A stretch of DNA of 64,000 nucleotides, taken from NCBI RefSeq assembly GCF_033115175.1, contig NC_084847.1, positions 46,361,905 to 46,425,904 of the forward strand, given 5' to 3'. Below are positions 1-10,754 of this stretch, piece after piece. Both the position numbers and the translations under genes were made by a program. The notes beneath the pieces are model-generated. The model saw only the letters and a list, made by a program, of their open reading frames with translations, ran no database searches and was not told the DNA's origin. The stretch is from Lepus europaeus. Its lineage: Eukaryota; Chordata; Mammalia; Lagomorpha; Leporidae. The stretch's first letter is position 1; every line of letters begins with the position of its first letter.

Positions 1-61
1 CTAGATGGTGTTAAACCAAAACTCTTGAAAGAGCTCTGAGATATAAGGGGATATATATATA

Positions 62-402
62 TTTTTTTGACAGAGCGAGTGGACAGTGAGAGAGAGAGAT
101 GAGAGAAAGGTCTTCCTTTGCCTTTGCCGTTGGTTCACCCTCCAATGGCCGCTGCAGCCGGCGCGCTGTGGCCGGCGCACCGCACTGATCCGAAGGCAGG
201 AGCCAGGTGCTTTTCCTGATCTCCCATGCGGGTGTAGGGCCCAAAGACTTGGTCCATCCTCCACTGCCTTCCTGGGCCACAGCAGAGAGCTGGACAGGAA
301 GAGGAGTGACCAGGACAGAATCTGGCGCCCCAACTGGGACTAGAACCCGGTGTGCCGGCGCCACAGGCAGAGGATTAGCCTATTGAGCCGCGGCACTGGC
401 CT
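62..402 (-). mobile_element. CSINE, young type, near full length
   Basis: Read on the minus strand this begins with the tRNA-like head (GGCCAGTGCCGCGGCTCAA), carries a Pol III B-box-like GGTTCTAGTCC, and ends in a (CT)n stretch and a short A-run. The body has the young-type features: a GACAG-type tail junction and GCTGCAGCCGGCGCGC in the middle. All apparent reading frames here are SINE sequence. Confidence 0.93.
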
Positions 403-403
403 A

Positions 404-736
404 TTTTTTTTTTTAAGATTTATTTATTTATTTGAAAGGCAGAGTTACAGATAGAGAGGAAGAGGAAGAGAGAGAGGTCTTCCATCTGCTGGTTCACTCC
501 TCAAATGGCCACAAAAGTCAGGGCTGGGCCAGGGCAAAGCCAGGAGCCTGGAACTCCATCCAGGTCTCCCATATGGGTGGCAGGGTACTAAGTATTTGGG
601 CCATCTTCCACTGCTTTCCCAGGAGCATCAGCAGGGAGCTGGATGGTAAGTGGAGGATCCTAGACTCGAACTGGCACCCATATAGGATGCTGGCATCACA
701 GGAGGCAGCTTAATCCACCACGCTACAACGGCCCCT
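404..736 (-). mobile_element. CSINE, older type
   Basis: It directly abuts the preceding SINE. The T-run, TTATTTATTTGAAAGGCAGAG, GA-rich stretch and TCTGCTGGTTCACTC are the reverse complement of the older C-repeat. The tRNA-like head lies at the right end (CTACAACGGCCCC). It differs from the young type in the GAAAGGCAGAGTTACAG tail junction. Confidence 0.92.
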
Positions 737-1371
737 ACAAGGGGCTATTGAGCCATTTCAGTTGAAAGACAAAGAATCAGGACTATTTCTCATACCTTCC
801 AGCAGCAAGGCTACATAGTGGTTGGACAAACATCCATCCATTAGACCTGAGAGTTTTTTAATAATGAAAATTTGGGAACGGGAAGCATTGAACCTAGTAC
901 ACTGCCTATAAATAAGAATGGTGGGATGAAGCAAAGTGGAGGAAAGCCTTGACATTGGAGGACACTCCACAGGGAACAGAGATCAATCATGGCTTCTGGA
1001 TTGGTGGGGGCTCAAGGTCCAGAAAGTTCTTAGGCAAACAGGGTAATCTGGTCCCTGGTGGTTGGCTGGGGTGGGGTTGAAGTCAGGCTTTCTGGGTACA
1101 TCCAGGAACACAATGCAGTCTTCGTATTGGTTCCACCTGCAGCCGTGACCTGATGAGCTGCCGTTCTCTCCTACTGCTCCAGGCCCTGGCCTTCCATAAC
1201 GAAGCTTAGGGCTTGGCAGACCTAATCTTCTGCCCATGGTGTGGGCCATCAGGATGCAAGACCCCATTCCTCAGAACAGGTGTGCCACCTGTAGGGAGGT
1301 AATTACTACACCTTGTCCTGCAGTGGGGTCTTGGTGTCTCCTGGGGATGAGGAGATCTTGAAAGTGAGTCT
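737..1371. other. Single-copy non-coding stretch
   Basis: No repeat family or gene is recognisable. Reading frames are short (at most 94 codons) and have no coding character. Confidence 0.5.
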
Positions 1372-1421
1372 GGGAGGGACTGGAGGTGGCTTTTACCTGC
1401 TATGCCACAGCACTGGTCCCT
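1372..1421 (-). mobile_element. CSINE head fragment
   Basis: Only the tRNA-like 5' head survives (TACCTGCTATGCCACAGCAC on the plus strand). It matches the right ends of the full-length older copies, for example near 63,220. Upstream sequence is too diverged to assign. Confidence 0.55.
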
Positions 1422-1430
1422 TTTTCTTTG

Positions 1431-1982
1431 TTTTTTTTTTTTTAATTTGTTTTACTTATTTGAAAGGCAGAATTACAGAGAGACAGGGTGAGACACAGAG
1501 AGACAGAGAGAGAGACAGAGAGAGACAGACAGAGATCTTCTGTCTGCTGGTTCACTTCCCAAATGGCCTCAAAAGCCAGGGCTGGGTCAGTTTGAAGCCA
1601 GGAACCAGGAGCTTCTTCTAGGTCTCCCATGTGAGTGCAGGGGCCCATGCACTTGGGCAGTCCTCTGCTGATTTCCCGGGTGCATTAGCAGGGAGCTGGA
1701 TTGAAAGTAGAACAGCTGGGGCTGGCACTGTGGCATAGTGGGTAAAGCTGCTGCCTGCAGTGCAGGCATCCCATATAGGTGCTGGTTTGAGTCCTGGCTG
1801 CTCCACTTCTTATCCAACTCCCTGCTATAACCTGGGAAAGCAGTAGAAGATGGTCCAAGTGCTTAGACCCCTGCACCCACATGAGAGCCCTGGAAGAAGC
1901 TCCTGGCTCCTGGCTTCGGATAGGTGCAGCTCCAGCCATTGCAGCCATCTGGAGAGAGAACTAGTGGATGGAAGACCTCTCT

Positions 1983-2019
<37 letters not shown>

Positions 2020-2190
2020 TCTCTCTCTCTCTCTGCCTCTGCCTCTCTGTAACTCTGCCTTTCAAATAGATAAATAAATCTTAAAAAAAAGGAAAAGAAA
2101 AAGTGGAGCAGCTGAGTCTCCAACCGGCTCCCATATGGAGGGCCAACACTGTGGATGGCGGCTTATCCCTCTACACCACAATACAGGCCT
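1431..2190 (-). mobile_element. CSINE, older type, split by a nested CSINE
   Basis: The tail half lies at 1431-1718 and the head at 2100-2190, ending in CCACAATACAGGCC. A second SINE at 1719-2099 separates them and duplicates 15 bases of this element: AAAGTAGAACAGCTG at 1704-1718 and AAAGTGGAGCAGCTG at 2100-2114. The outer copy is therefore the older insertion. Confidence 0.9.
1719..2099 (+). mobile_element. CSINE nested in an older CSINE
   Basis: This is a full-length plus-strand copy. The head starts GGGCTGGCACTGTGGCATAG, the B-box-like GGTTTGAGTCC is close to the tRNA consensus, and the element ends in a long (CT)n, CTGCCTTTCAAATAGATAAA and an A-rich tail. It is flanked by the 15-base duplication noted for the outer copy. 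Confidence 0.93.
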
Positions 2191-2962
2191 CCCTCTGTCT
2201 CTTTCTCACATAAACAAATAAAAATTTCTGGTTTCCTTTTGTGCAAAGACAAAAGCACAATAAGAACGCGCCCTGTTTTCTGTACCCAGCTGTCCCTGAC
2301 ATCCAGTAGCCTGGAGCAGGCCCCGCAAACCTGTCTTGCACCAGAGCCCTCTTACCTTAACCAGGATTTTTTTTTAAAAGGCAATGAATTCCCTTCTCAG
2401 GAGCTCCCCTCTCTCTCTGTACATCCCTGCTCCCCTCCTCAAGTAGGTAAAGGAGCCCTGAACTCCTGACCTCACTCTGCAATGAGTGAAGCCTGTTGGC
2501 CAGCACCCACCTGGTAAAACCTGCCCCAGACCAGGTGGGTGTCCGTGCTATGCACCAGCAACGCCTGTGGGGGCATGAGCGTTAGGTGGTGCTGGAAGCC
2601 TGTGCCTTCAGCTATTCTGGGCCTTATTTCCTCAAGTTTCTTTCTAGTTATGACTTCATGTCACCCTGGGTTTAGGATGTAGGCTAGTGTTACAGGCAGC
2701 ACCTGATCTGTGTGCATCTGAAAATGCTGGGGAATGAAGATACGTCCCTGGAAAGACTCTGCATAGCGCTGGGGCACCAGTACTCATGTAGTCAGCATGA
2801 ACAGGGGTAACTGGCGCTGCCCAAGTCCATCCTCAGAAGACCTGAGCAGACCCAGACCAGAGTCCCAGGGGAAAAAGATGTCGGGCAAATGCCCTGCCCC
2901 CAAACACCATAGGTTCCTAGAGAAAGAAGAGTGAGGGCTCCCAGGATCTTTCTCCAGCCTTC
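2191..2962. other. Single-copy non-coding stretch
   Basis: No repeat or gene family was recognised. GC content is moderate. The 104-codon frame starting near 2155 begins inside the preceding SINE and shows no domain. Confidence 0.45.
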
Positions 2963-3270
2963 TTTTAAAAAAATTATTTATTTTTATTTATTTAAAAGGA
3001 AGAGAGACAGAACAAACACAGATCTTCCACCTGCTGGTTCACTCCCCAAATGCCCACAATAGGCAGACCTGAGCCGGGCCAAAGCCAAGAGCCCAGAACT
3101 CCATCTGGGCATCCCACAAGCCTTGAGCTGACACCTGCTACCTCCTGGGATGTGCATTAGCAGGTAGGAAGCTGGAATTGGAAAGGAAGCTGGGGCTCAA
3201 GTCCAAGTGCTCCAGTATGGGATGCAGGCATCCTAGGCAGTGTCAACCTCTAGGCCAAATGTCTACCGTG
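2963..3270 (-). mobile_element. CSINE, old and diverged
   Basis: The A-rich tail (as TTTATTTATTT), GATCTTCCACCTGCTGGTTC and the GCATTAGCAGG block are in antisense order. The right-hand head is strongly degraded (CTAGGCCAAATGTCTACC), which indicates an old copy. Confidence 0.85.
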
Positions 3271-5118
3271 TCCTTGGTTTCTCAGTGGGCTGAGGTCTAC
3301 CAAGCCTATAAGTAGAGACACACCGTTAGGGGATGTAAAGAGCTTGCACTATTGGAGGCCCATCAGAAGAGCTAGGTCCCCATAGAGAGCTCTAGTTTAC
3401 CCAAAGAACCCTATGGGAGGTGGGAGTGTGGTTAGGGAAGACCATGGGGACACCATGGTGAAGATGGAGAGTACTGGCCTCTAGAGCCCTCCAGTATGGT
3501 GGAGCATTGCCCCTGGACAGAGCCCTTTCCCAAAATATAGGAACAGGAAGAAGACCTCCAGCTGGAGCCTGGAGACCCAGTGACCCCTCCCCAGACAGGT
3601 GCTCAGAGCTCACAGTCCTCACGATCATGTAAGGCCCACGTGTCCCAGGACAGCAAGGATTCCCCACAGCGATGGCAAATGAACATGGAAAGCTAATGGA
3701 CTCCTCACCATTCTCAAAGCCTCTGCCAACACTGCCACCAAGAATAATAAGCTTTCAGAAAATAATTATACATCTGGACAAATCTGTTTCAGTCTACTGG
3801 ATTGAACATAATCATATTAAAATGTAATGAACACATTCAAACACACAATGCCTGATTAAATAGTCACTTAGGAACTGGAGCTGGTAAAAGATGCTGGCTG
3901 GTCACCAAGAGCGAGGCGTCGAGCCTGGGCCCATGGCGAGGATGGCGAGGCTGGCAGCAGGAAACTAATTGATTTCCTTGTCACTTATGGTTTAGGTCCT
4001 AATTTGCTTCCTCCCACCCTAAGCCAGCCTCGTCTACACAAACAAGTGGTGGTTCTTGCATCTTGATTTTATTGTCTAGTGTTTCCTCTTTCAACTCATT
4101 GAGCAGCCAGGGACCCCAGAGTCCAAAGAGCTGGGGGTTGCCCTGCCCAATCCCTCTACAGGGCTTACCTCATCCATGCCCTCCTTTGGAAGGCCAAGTG
4201 GAAGGCCCCAAAGAGCACTGGTGCTTCCCAAACTGTTGGTGTCTTTCCACCTCTGGTGACCCGGCCACAGTCACAATCTCCCTCCAACTGTATGCATTGT
4301 GCATAGCCCCTGGTGTCTGTGCCTAGAGGAAGAATCAGCTCTCCTGGCTGACCCTGAGAAGCTGAACCCTTTCTCTAGCAGCTGACCTGGGCATCTGATT
4401 TGTGTGTTGGGTGAACATGCCTCTCCCTGCTGACTTGTACCCTGAACCAAGGCCTTGGCCTTGGCCTCTGCTCTCTGGGGCTTCTTGATGTTGCGCTGAG
4501 CTTCGCTGCCTCCTGACCCAGTCCAGCCCACTCCTCAGCGGGGTGCCAACCATGCAGGGAGAGGTCGGAAACTTCAAGGGTGAAGGTGAAAAGAGTGAGA
4601 GATCAACTTCGAGAAGAACAGACACATCGCATTAAAGGAAACCAAGTTTTGGAGCTGGGGCTGTGTGCTCCTGTGCTGTCCCTGGATAGGTTTGTACCGA
4701 CCCCCAGGGAATACATCAGAGCCAGGCCAGGGATGCCCTGGGTGAGACAGGCTGGCCACACCTCCACACTGGGTCACCCTGGGAAGACCAGTGGGACGTC
4801 TCTGCCCTACCCCACAACACTCGTTATGCCTCTTCCCACTGCCTGGGATGTCACTGCCCTGGGTTTCAGCATTGGCCCAGGGAGTTCTTCTAAATGTGAT
4901 CATAAACGGGTGTCCCTGGAGACCCATCCAGCCCCAGGCAGGGTTTGCTGTTGTAGGCTGCTCTTGTGTAGCTACACTGATCTTGTGGTTTTCTCATGGT
5001 GTTTTCAAACTTCAAAGGAGTTGCCAGCTGATTATTTATTTGACCATTGGACTTTCCACTCCTCTTTATTTATTTATTTATTTTGCATTTTATCATTTGA
5101 TTTTATTTTTCCACAAAC
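3271..5118. other. Single-copy stretch with a conserved-looking core
   Basis: No gene or repeat is recognised over 1.8 kb. About 3690-4020 is AT-rich and ordered, with homeodomain-type motifs (CTAATTGATTT near 3965, CCTAATTTGC near 3998). A 227-codon frame at 4580-5263 has a GTG rather than an ATG start and runs into the L1 fragment that follows, so I do not call it a gene. Confidence 0.4.
3690..4020. promoter_or_regulatory. Candidate conserved non-coding element
   Basis: This repeat-free block has clustered AT-rich core motifs (TTAAATAGTCACTTAGG, AACTAATTGATTT, TCCTAATTTGC) resembling homeodomain sites. The call rests on texture only. Alignment to human or mouse would decide it. Confidence 0.25.
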
Positions 5119-5275
5119 TCTTTTTTTTAGAAAGCTTTTATTTAATAAATATAAATTTCATAGATACAACTTTTGGAATATAGCAGTTCTTTCCCCAATA
5201 CCCGCCCGCCCACCCCCAAACGGTCCCACCTCCTACTCCCTCTCTCATCCCATTCTTCATTAAGATTCATTTAAA
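5119..5275 (-). mobile_element. Lagomorph L1 3' UTR, 5'-truncated
   Basis: The antisense 3' end begins with a T-run, then AAAGCTTTTATTTAATAAAT, ACAACTTTTGGAATATAGCA, a C-rich stretch and TTCATTAAGATTCATTT. This is the characteristic layout of one lagomorph L1 3' UTR clade. Only about 160 bases of the element are present, as usual for 5'-truncated LINE copies. Confidence 0.8.
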
Positions 5276-5578
5276 CATGACATCTGGCCGTGCTGGGCCA
5301 CATTCTCAGAGCCATAACTGGTGGGTGACCAGTGGCGATTAACACCCCCGCTCCGGGCAAGGTGAATCATTTCACGGTGGTCTCTCTCCACCCCACGTTG
5401 GGACACGGGTGACTCTGCCTCTGCACAACTACCCATCCCCTGCAGTCACTGTAGCTGACACGCCCTGCTTTATAAGAAGGAGACCCCACAGCTGGACCAG
5501 CAGTGGATCACACATCAGTATGATTTAGACTCTAGTGCACTTGCTGAAAAAGGGATCTGCATACCTTGCAGTAATCAA
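5276..5578. other. Single-copy non-coding stretch
   Basis: No repeat or gene was recognised. The sequence is moderately CpG-containing (for example CACCCCCGCTCCGGGC near 5345) but too short and sparse to be a CpG island. Confidence 0.4.
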
Positions 5579-6291
5579 CTCACACTGTCATAACAAAATA
5601 CCGTTGGCTGGGTGGCTCAATTGACATTTATTTTCTCATAGCTCTGGAGGTTTGGAATCTAAGACTAGGGTTACAGGATGGACAGGTTCTGGAGAGGGTT
5701 CTTGCTCTCTCTCCCTTTTAGTATTTATTCTACTTATCTGAAAAGCAGAGTGACAGAGATAGACAGAGATAGAGATGATAGATAGAAATATAGAAATGAT
5801 AGAGATAGAGGAGACAGAGATAGATTTTCCACCCCTCCGGTTCACTCCACAAATGGCTGCTACAACGGCCAAAGCTCCCAGAGCTTGAAACTCCATCCCA
5901 GTCTCCTACATGGGTGGCAGGGACCCAAGTACTTGGGCATCATCCACTGCCTTCTCAGGCTCATTGGCAAGAAGCCGGATCAGAAGTAGAGTAGCTAGGA
6001 CTGGAACCAGAGCTCTGGTATGGGATGCCAGCATCTCAATCTGCTGGGTTCCAACACCAGCTCCAGAGGGCTCTCTGCTTGGCTTGTGGACAGCTACCTT
6101 CTGGTTCTGTCCCCACATGGTAGAGAGAGAGAAATGCCTTCATTGAGCTAAGGGGTTAGGGCCCCACTCTTCAGATCTCATTTAACCTTGATTGCCTCCT
6201 AAAGATTCTGTCTCCAGATGTAGTCACATTGGCGATTAGGGTTTCAACATAAGAGTATGGGGGTAGGAGGGAAGCACCATTCAGTCCATAG
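5579..6291 (-). mobile_element. MLT1-type MaLR LTR, split by a CSINE
   Basis: Two blocks (5579-5716 and 6065-6291) read as an antisense MLT1-like LTR. The first has TCATAACAAAATACC, GGCTGGGTGGCTC and ATAGCTCTGGAGG. The second has TAGGGCCCCACTCTTC, CTCATTTAACCTTGATTGCC, GATGTAGTCACATTGG and ATTCAGTCCATAGG. It is non-coding and old. The break is the SINE at 5717-6064. Confidence 0.75.
5717..6064 (-). mobile_element. CSINE, older type, inside an MLT1 LTR
   Basis: An antisense copy whose purine stretch has diverged into a GATAGA/GAGATA mixture (5756-5825). GGTTCACTCCACAAATGGC, GTGGCAGGGACCCAAGTAC and the GCATTAGCAGG-equivalent block follow in order. The insertion separates the two halves of the LTR remnant and so is younger than it. 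Confidence 0.85.
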
Positions 6292-7136
6292 GGTACCTGG
6301 ACTTCAGGATGTGTATTTGGAAAGAGGAGGATCCATGGTGCTGGGGTGGGGGTGTGTGTCTCAGGCCCTCCAGGTACATCACAAAGATGGCACAAAACCT
6401 TTTCCATGGAGTTAGAGCAAAGAAGGCTGGGGTCACAGCTCCTGCCTCGCCACTGTCCCAGGAGGAACCTGTCATGGGTGGAGAGTTCAGAGCACCCTCC
6501 TCTCAAACGTCTGCTTGACTTAATCAGGTGGACAATTTACACGGGATGTTCCAGTCTCCACCATTCTGCAATATCTCGGAATTCTCACTGGCACACTGGG
6601 GTGAAGTGGGCTCAGTGGGGCTGGAGTGAGGCCCCTTCCTGCCCCTGGCATCAGGAAGTCCTCCAGCCTGCATATAAGAGAAGGTGGGAGCCACTCAGCC
6701 CCTCTGGGTCTCCGTATGCCGCATTGTGAACCGTGGTCAACAGGGTCAGTGGCTTCCCCAGGCAGTTCTGCATCTTAGCACATCAGTGTGAGCGGTGGTT
6801 AAGGACATCACACTGTCGTGGGCACACAAAATATGTGATCCTGTCCTAGACCTCAGGGAGCCCCTGGGCTTGTGGCCCTACCATGGCTGTCCTGGGGATT
6901 CCTGCCAATCTCACAGATCCTGGATCTTTCTCCAGTCCGAGTCCAGCGTGAGGACTCGCCTCGGAGCGCACTGCTCCTGCCTGGTGAGGCTGATGAGGAG
7001 ATAGGGGATTCGCCGATAATTAAGTTATTAGCTGCTGAAGCATGATGGCTCCCAGGAGTGTTTTAATTTTAATGGGGAGCTTAAAAACACAAGGCCTTGG
7101 GGACACTAGAGACATCACAGGAGCAGAAGGCAGGCA
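6292..7136. other. Single-copy stretch, conserved-looking at its right end
   Basis: No gene is recognised. Within 6940-6990 there are several CpGs (CCGAGTCCAGCGTGAGGAC) followed by a consensus-like splice donor CTG/GTGAGG near 6983. No matching acceptor or protein family can be named. Confidence 0.4.
6935..7095. promoter_or_regulatory. Candidate conserved non-coding element
   Basis: A compact block combines a short CpG cluster with homeodomain-like cores (GATAATTAAGTTATTAGC near 7014 and TTTTAATTTTAATGGGG near 7060). This is typical of vertebrate developmental enhancers in appearance. Conservation was not tested. Confidence 0.25.
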
Positions 7137-7164
7137 GGGAGTGTGTGCGTGTGTGTGTGTGTGT
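7137..7164. repeat. (TG)n microsatellite
   Basis: A short run of alternating TG with one CG interruption sits at the left edge of the following ancient repeat. Confidence 0.85.
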
Positions 7165-7525
7165 GACTCTGTTTCCCGTTGCTATAACTGAATACCACAG
7201 GCCAGGTAATTGATAAAGAAAAGCAATTAATGTCTTGCAGCCCTGGAGTCAAAGTCAAGGGCTGCTTCTGTTGAGTCCTTCTTGTTGGTGGGGGCACAGC
7301 AGAGACCTGAGCCAGTGCAGGCATCCCCTGGGGAGAGAGCAAGAGCCAGCCACCCCAAGACAGCTCCATTCTACAACCAGCCTCTTCACCCATTCATTGA
7401 CCAACCCATGAGCAGTTGTGTCCATTCATGAATGCACAGAGCCTTTGTGACCCAACTGGCACTCAACAGCCCCACCTAGGCCCACCTCTGCATGCTTCGT
7501 GGTGGGGATTGGATCTCAGCCTGAG
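7165..7525 (-). mobile_element. Ancient LTR-like (MaLR-related) remnant
   Basis: GTTGCTATAACTGAATACCA, CAGGTAATTGATAAAGAAAA and TTCATGAATGCACAGAGCC occur in the order of an antisense MST/MaLR-type interspersed repeat. Divergence is high, so the family is provisional. Confidence 0.45.
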
Positions 7526-7559
7526 TCTTTTGGGGGCATGCAGTGTGCACAGGGGAGTG

Positions 7560-8585
7560 AGCTGGAGTGTGTGTGATGGGCGTGTGTGTGTGTATGCGTG
7601 AGTGGTGTGCATGGATGTAGTGTGTATGAGTGGATGCGAGTCTATGTGTGGGAGTGGGAGTGTGTATTTGTGACTGGAGATGTTCGTGTGTATCTGCTGT
7701 GTGTTGGTTTGCATGTGTGTAGCATGTGCATATGTGAGAGCATATGTGTGGTATCCATGTATGTGCATGTGGTATCTATGAATGCATGAATGTGTGACTG
7801 TGTCTCTGTGTTTATGCGTGAATATATGCGAACTTGTTAATGTGTGGTAGTAGGTGTGAATTGTGTGAGTGTGCATGAATATGAATATGAGAGCTTCTAT
7901 GAATTTTTGATTGTGAGACAATATGAATGCATGAGAGTGTGTGCATGTGTGTTTATGTGTCCTTGTGTGTGTATGTCCATGTGTGTGTGTGAGTGTGTGC
8001 CCTGTGTGTCCATGTGTGTGCCCATGTATGTGTCTGTGTGTCTTTGTATCTGTGCAAGTGTGTGTGTGTCCATGTGTGAGTGTGTCTAGGTGTGTCTGTG
8101 TATGTGAATGTGTGTCTTGCATGTCTGTGCAAGTATGTGTGTGTCCATATGTGTGAATGTATCTGGGTGTGTCCACATGTGTGTGTGCCTTGTGTGTCTG
8201 TATGTGTTCATGTATGTGAGTGTCTTGTGTTTCTGTATGCACATGTGTGTGTGTCCGTGTGTGTGTCTGGATGTATATGTGAGTCTGTGTGCCTTGTGTG
8301 CCTTCTGTGTGTCCATGTGTGTTTCTTGCATGTCTGTGCAAGTGTGTCTGTGTATGTGTGTTTCTTGCATGAATGTGTGCATGTGTGTGTGTGTCCTTGT
8401 GTGTGAGTGTGTCTGGATGTGTCTGTATGAGTGGATCTCCTGCATGTCCATGCAAGTGTGTGTCCGTGTATGTGTGTGTGTCTTGTGAGTCTGTGTGAAT
8501 ATGTGTGTGTGTGTCTGGATGTGTCTGTATATATGAATGTGTCTCCTGTGTGTGTGTGCCACGTGCATGTGTGTGTCTGGCACAC
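7560..8585. repeat. 1 kb degenerate TG-rich tandem repeat
   Basis: About 1 kb of TGTG alternates with recurring words such as TGTGTCCATGTGTG and TTGCATGTCTGTGCAAG (near 8116 and 8325, variant near 8439). It produces a 330-codon His/Thr-rich minus-strand frame at 7463-8455 and several Cys/Val-rich plus-strand frames. These are translations of low-complexity DNA, not genes. Confidence 0.9.
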
Positions 8586-9539
8586 AGAAGCTGTTTGGGC
8601 GTGCCATGCCAGTGTGTGCATCAGTGAACTCGCATGTGGTGACTCAGGGTCTGCATGGGCCACTGGTCTGCTCCAAGGGGGCTCTGGGTTCTGGCCAGGG
8701 GGATGTTTGCACGGGGCTGGCAAAAGCAGGACCAGCTGTGCCCGAGAGGCAGATGGGGGACTTTCTAAGCACTGTCCAACCAGGAGAGCCACCTGGGGCT
8801 GTAGCTTCTATGATGTGAGAGCGTCCTCTAGAGGCCGGGAGAAGAATTCTCCAGGGAGAACTGGGGGCACCGGGCATTTCTCTGTCTTGTTTTGTTCTGA
8901 GGCTGAGCAGGGGACTTTGACCAAGGCCTGGGGCTGGGTTTAGAGTATAGGGTATTCTTATTGCCCCAGTTTGGTTTCCTCAAAGCAAGTTCAGTGGTGC
9001 AAGGTGAGGATATAGAGGCTGGGGCCAGTGCACCCAGCAGCAGGTCCTGGATGGACAGACACTAAAAGGGGTGGGGAAGGTTTCAGCTGTGCTGGGCCAG
9101 GGCGGGATCCAGGCAGTAGTCCACCTTCGGAGTCCTTCATTGGAAGTCGTCTGGGTATCACTGTGTGGCGACAAGCTCCAAGGCAGCCTGATTCCAGCAG
9201 GTGGACAGGGAGCCCTGGGGGAACACGGTGGAGGAGGCAGAGACCAGGACTCGTCACCAGAATGGAATTCTGAGCTCCTGTTCCTGCCCCTAAACTCCTG
9301 ATGTATTTGCCAACCACGTCCAGTTCTTGGTGCGTGTGGGAAGTGGTAACATTTGTCTAGCACTGCAGGCGAAGAGGGAGACAGCAGGTGCCCAGAGGGA
9401 CCAGACGAGGGGCCTTGGTGGCCCCCTGAGGGCTAACAGCAAGGATCTCTAACTTGGCACCCTTGGAGCTTATTTGTAACTATTTTGTGGGTTGTAGTGG
9501 GAAGCTTGGGTTGGGAGGTATCTAAGAACACACTAGTTC
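8586..9539. other. Single-copy non-coding stretch
   Basis: GC-moderate sequence with no recognised repeat. Overlapping frames of 70-170 codons exist on both strands, but none has a domain and the longest (8431-8943) starts inside the TG tract. Confidence 0.4.
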
Positions 9540-9725
9540 CTAGTTGTGTCTCTCACCTGCTCTGTGGCCCTATGCCTCAGTTTCTTCCTTTGTAAAATGG
9601 GGGCAACATTAATACTAGCACCTGTCTGCTAGGGTTATTATGAGGGTTTAATGAGTAAATTCATAGGTAAACTGTAGAAGTATGCCTGGCATGGAGCAAG
9701 CACTTAGCTTATATTAACTAACACT
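9540..9725 (+). mobile_element. MIR SINE
   Basis: The MIR core is readable: TGTGGCCCTATGCCTCAGTT, then TTCCTTTGTAAAATGGGGGC, AGGGTTATTATGAGGGTTTA and CTGGCATGGAGCAAGCACTT. The order gives plus orientation. This mammal-wide repeat predates the lagomorph SINEs around it. Confidence 0.88.
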
Positions 9726-9992
9726 AGATATAGAGATCTTATATGCTGGTTCCTTCCCCAAATCCTGCAATGGCTAGAGTGTGGCCAAGTCTGAGTTGGG
9801 AGCTAAGAACTCAATCCTGGTCTCCCACAGAGCTGGCAGAAATCCACCTACCTGAGCCATCACTCCTGCCTCTCAGAGTGTGCATTAGCAGGAGAGTGGA
9901 GTCAGAAGCGGAGCCAAGGCTCACACTCAGACGCTTCAATATCAGAGGCAGGCATCCCTAGCGATATCTAGCCACTGTGTCAAATGCTTGCA
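9726..9992 (-). mobile_element. CSINE, old, tail-truncated
   Basis: ATCTTATATGCTGGTTCCTT, GTGCATTAGCAGGAGAGTGG and a degraded head (CCACTGTGTCAAATGCTTGC) are in antisense order. The purine stretch and A-tail are nearly gone. Confidence 0.8.
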
Positions 9993-9994
9993 CG

Positions 9995-10218
9995 GTGTTG
10001 CTCCTTTGTAACATCCTTCTCACGAGCACTAACCAGGATCCCCTGAGAACTACAGTAATTCCTTCTGAGGGCAGCCCCCCCCCCCCAATGCCCAATAACT
10101 CTCCACTAAATTCCACCTCTTAGAATTACCACTGTCTCCCATATCACCACAGGGGGGACCAAGCCCCCAGCACAGGAATCTTTGGGAGCAAGCCACATCC
10201 AAACCACTGACACTGATT
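9995..10218 (-). mobile_element. Ancient LTR-like (MaLR-related) remnant
   Basis: ACTCTCCACTAAATTCCACC, ATCACCACAGGGGGGACC and the terminal GCAAGCCACATCCAAACCAC resemble the antisense end of an MST-type LTR. It contains a 12-base C-run near 10076. The family is provisional. Confidence 0.4.
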
Positions 10219-10753
10219 ATAGGGACCGGAACAAATGGAGGCTTGTCCAAAGGATGGCAGGCGGGCCCTATGGCCTGTGCCAAGGAGGCAAGCAGGACAC
10301 AACCTGAGCCCCAGGTTCTCGGTCACAGGAGGGCTGTGGAGCTGAGACTGCAGAGACAGCAAGAGGGGCAGCGTGGGGTCTCACTGACTCTGCTGGGCCT
10401 TGGAGGCTGGGGCTGCTGGGATTACCAAGCTCTGCCCCCTGCTGGACCTGCTGGACGGTGGGCGGGAGACACTCAGGCAGCTGTACCATGACCTTGAGCA
10501 GGAGGGACACTCACCAGGGCCTTGAGGATCAAGGCAAGGTAGCAGATGTCCTCTCCTTCGTCTCCATTCACTGGGGGACTCCCTGGTTATAGTATATGTC
10601 GTTCATCTTACTTGATAGTCAAGAATGGCATAGTTTCTCTTCAATTTGATTATTAATAACAACTTACTTGTCATTTACCTTGCAACCGTCATGAGACATC
10701 TCTGCCTAGAGCTGCCATGTCTGGTGATGACTACAACGGTACCTAGCAATCAT
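10219..10753. other. Single-copy non-coding stretch
   Basis: A GC-rich half (to about 10500) is followed by an AT-rich half. No repeat or gene family is recognised. Confidence 0.4.
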
Positions 10754-10754
10754 T

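Noticed and set aside
4271..4531. Resemblance of a short minus-strand peptide (AEAKAKALVQ) to the start of ribosomal protein L23a, suggesting a processed pseudogene
   Set aside because: The match covers only about ten residues, does not continue downstream, and the DNA alignment is poor.
4580..5263. 227-codon plus-strand frame
   Set aside because: It starts at GTG rather than ATG, has no domain, and its last 45 or so codons are antisense L1 3' UTR.
5579..6291. Possible endogenous retrovirus provirus
   Set aside because: Only solitary, heavily decayed MLT1-type LTR sequence is visible. No gag, pol or env remnant accompanies it or the copy at 33.3 kb.
7463..8455. 330-codon minus-strand frame rich in His and Thr
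   Set aside because: It is the translation of a degenerate (TG)n tract. Similar low-complexity frames appear in the other frames and strand over the same DNA.
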